Shown: positions 5,247 through 6,549 of the stretch, piece by piece
How the letters are laid out: each line of letters opens with the position of its first letter
Position numbering within the stretch: the stretch's first letter is position 1
NCBI GenBank assembly: GCA_903970565.1
Contig: CAJCJE010000427.1
Span: 1-6,549 of the forward strand
Source: Candidatus Melainabacteria bacterium
GTDB taxonomy: Bacteria > Actinomycetota > Actinomycetes > Mycobacteriales > Pseudonocardiaceae
Direction: 5' to 3'
Length of the DNA stretch: 6,549 nt
Made by a program: the position numbers and the translations under genes
Notes under the pieces: generated by a model
What the model saw: only the letters and a program-made list of their open reading frames with translations
What the model was told of the DNA's origin: nothing
Databases searched by the model: none

Positions 5247-5993
5247 ATGCGGCGCAACATCCTGATCACCGGGGCCAGTTCCGGTCTTGGTGCGCAGATG
5301 GCTCGGGAGTTCGCCGCGCGAGGCCGCAACCTCGCGCTGTGCGCGCGCCGCACCGATCGATTGGAGGAGCTGCGCACGGAGCTGATCTCGGCGCATCCGG
5401 GCATCACGGTGGCCATCCGCACACTGGACGTCGCAGTGCCCGACCAGGTGTTCGACGGATTCCGGGCGCTCGCGGCGGAACTCGGCTCACTGGACCGGGT
5501 GATCGTCAATGCCGGTGTCGGCAAGGGACAGCCGATCGGCACCGGCCGGTTCGACGCGAATCTACAGACCGTGCAGACGAACTTCGTCGGCGCGCTGGCG
5601 CAGTGCGAGGCGGCGATGGAGACCTTCCGCGCCAACGGCACCGGCCACCTGGTCATGATCTCCTCGCTGGCGGCCTTCCGTGGCCTGCCGCGCAACGTGA
5701 CCGCGTACGCCGCGACCAAGGCCGGGGTCGCCTCGCTGGCCGAGGGCATCCGCGCCGACACGCTGCGCACCAGGATCAGGGTGACCACCCTGTTTCCCGG
5801 TTACATCCATTCGGAGATGAACCCGGAGTCGGACCCGAACCCGCTGATCAGCAGGACCGTGCCGGCGGTGCGCACGATGATCACCGCGATGGAGCGGGAG
5901 GTGCCGACCGCGATCGTGCCGCCGTGGCCGTGGGCGATCCTCGGTCGAGCCATGAAGATCATGCCGCTGTCGCTGGTCGCCCGGTTCCTCTGA
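5247..5993 (+). CDS. Short-chain dehydrogenase/reductase (SDR family)
   Basis: A 248-residue classical SDR, the usual length for the family, most likely an NAD(P)H-dependent oxidoreductase in the cytoplasm. The cofactor motif TGASSGLG is at 8-15 (G9, G13, G15), the adenine-contact Asp in TLDV at 59-62, NAG at 88-90, and the structural Asn in TNFVG at N112. The catalytic set is S140 (ISS) with Y154 and K158 in YAATK. Arg residues after the second strand (CARR, R34/R35) favour NADP(H) over NAD(H). PGYIHSEM (184-191) is the usual post-catalytic loop. ATG 5247 is chosen because GAGGA at 5235-5239 sits 7 bp upstream and the protein then starts directly at the first strand; the frame is open further upstream to 5178 but without SDR sequence. 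The substrate cannot be read from sequence. It converges on the hydrolase gene with only 5 bp between stops. Confidence 0.93.
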   Translation: MRRNILITGASSGLGAQMAREFAARGRNLALCARRTDRLEELRTELISAHPGITVAIRTLDVAVPDQVFDGFRALAAELGSLDRVIVNAGVGKGQPIGTGRFDANLQTVQTNFVGALAQCEAAMETFRANGTGHLVMISSLAAFRGLPRNVTAYAATKAGVASLAEGIRADTLRTRIRVTTLFPGYIHSEMNPESDPNPLISRTVPAVRTMITAMEREVPTAIVPPWPWAILGRAMKIMPLSLVARFL

Positions 5994-5998
5994 GCGGG

Positions 5999-6549
5999 TC
6001 AGGACCCGCTGGGCAGGGTCGCGGTGCGCAGTACGTCGATGGTCTCCCGATCGCCGCGCAACTGGGGCGGCCGGCCCGTGCGCAGCAGGTCCCGCCAGTG
6101 GCCCTGTTCGTAGGGAGTGGCGCTGGTGTGCTCGGTGAAGTCGGTGAGCAGCGTGACGAACCTGGCCGGATCGGCCTGGTGCGGGAAGTGGCCGGCGTCC
6201 GGGAAGATCTCCAGCCTGCTGCCGGGCATCGCGGCGTGCGCGAGGTGCGCGTGCCGGACCGGGATGACATGATCGTGCTCGCCCCAGACCAGCAGGGTGG
6301 GCATTCCCTCGGTCAGGTAACAGCGATCCAGCATGGTGACCACCTGGCCGCGCCGGTCGACCACCGAGCGCAGGGTGCGCAGGAAGGCGCGCTGCGCGGT
6401 CGGGTCGGCCAGCGCGTGATAGCGCTCCAGGACGTAGTGCAGGTCGCCGCCGAGGCCGAACCCGCCGGCCAATCGCAGCAGCGGCGCGAGCAGCCTGGTC
6501 AGCTGCTGCGCGGGCGAGGCGGTGAGCAGCGGCAAGGGGGCGGCGACCG
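5999..6549 (-). CDS. Alpha/beta-fold hydrolase, C-terminal part (5' end outside window)
   Basis: Read on the minus strand, the frame is open from the right edge to TGA at 6001-5999, about 183 residues. It contains the lid-type helical region (LTRLLAPLLRLAGGFG and on) and then PTLLVWGEHDHVIPVRHA with the catalytic-type Asp (codon 6274-6272), followed by IFPDAGHFPHQADPARF with the catalytic His. These are the last two members of the Ser-Asp-His triad. The nucleophile elbow (GxSxGG) and oxyanion region are missing, so they must lie beyond 6549. The TTG at 6535 can be read as a start but is almost certainly internal, because an alpha/beta hydrolase without its Ser would be non-functional and upstream codons (VAAP) fit the family. 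About 50 residues follow the usual fold end, as a polar tail. The substrate is unknown. Confidence 0.88.
   Translation of the reverse strand, partial: VAAPLPLLTASPAQQLTRLLAPLLRLAGGFGLGGDLHYVLERYHALADPTAQRAFLRTLRSVVDRRGQVVTMLDRCYLTEGMPTLLVWGEHDHVIPVRHAHLAHAAMPGSRLEIFPDAGHFPHQADPARFVTLLTDFTEHTSATPYEQGHWRDLLRTGRPPQLRGDRETIDVLRTATLPSGS

Noticed and set aside
4826..5788. Minus-strand frames across the lipoprotein tail and SDR, including a poly-Pro protein
   Set aside because: The Pro/Arg runs are the complement of the GGC/GAC codons of the lipoprotein tail, and the rest is antisense to a clear SDR.
6533..6535. TTG as the true start of the hydrolase gene
   Set aside because: The frame stays open to the window edge and the catalytic Ser region is missing, so the real start must be outside the window.

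Overview
The window is very GC-rich, with G/C at most third codon positions, GTG and TTG starts next to ATG, and a pair of DnaA-box matches of the type used by high-GC Gram-positives. It reads as the chromosome of an actinomycete (Actinomycetota, perhaps a Nocardia- or Amycolatopsis-like genus; the genus is inference).

Positions 1-4353 are part of a myo-inositol catabolic (iol) locus on the + strand. It runs from the last 51 codons of a sugar ABC permease, through its ATPase (translationally coupled by an ATGA overlap), to iolB (5-deoxy-glucuronate isomerase). After a 379-bp gap comes iolD, the ThDP-dependent trihydroxycyclohexanedione acylhydrolase. IolD makes 5-deoxy-glucuronate and IolB isomerises it, so the two enzymes catalyse consecutive steps; the transporter most likely imports inositol. 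The other iol genes (iolG, iolE, iolC, iolJ, regulator) are not in the window. The ATPase carries an unusual C-terminal tail of fourteen 5-residue units (15-bp DNA period), and its stop codon lies at a one-base phase break in that repeat.

The iolB-iolD gap (2094-2472) is the most structured non-coding stretch. In order it holds a C/A-rich, G-poor segment, a strong GC hairpin, two perfect DnaA-box-type 9-mers (TGTGGACAA) 19 bp apart, four head-to-tail 23-bp repeats, and a small hairpin just before the iolD ribosome binding site. It may be a regulatory region or a DnaA-binding/iteron locus; I cannot tell which from sequence alone.

Positions 4354-5148 hold a probable lipoprotein gene with a short Cys-containing domain and a Gly/Asp-rich tail. 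168 bp upstream of its start lies a 21-codon frame that repeats its signal peptide almost exactly at the protein level with only synonymous codon changes in the core. It looks like the remnant of a duplicated paralogue.

Positions 5247-6549 hold a complete short-chain dehydrogenase gene (+) converging, with a 5-bp gap, on the 3' part of an alpha/beta-hydrolase gene (-) that runs off the right edge.
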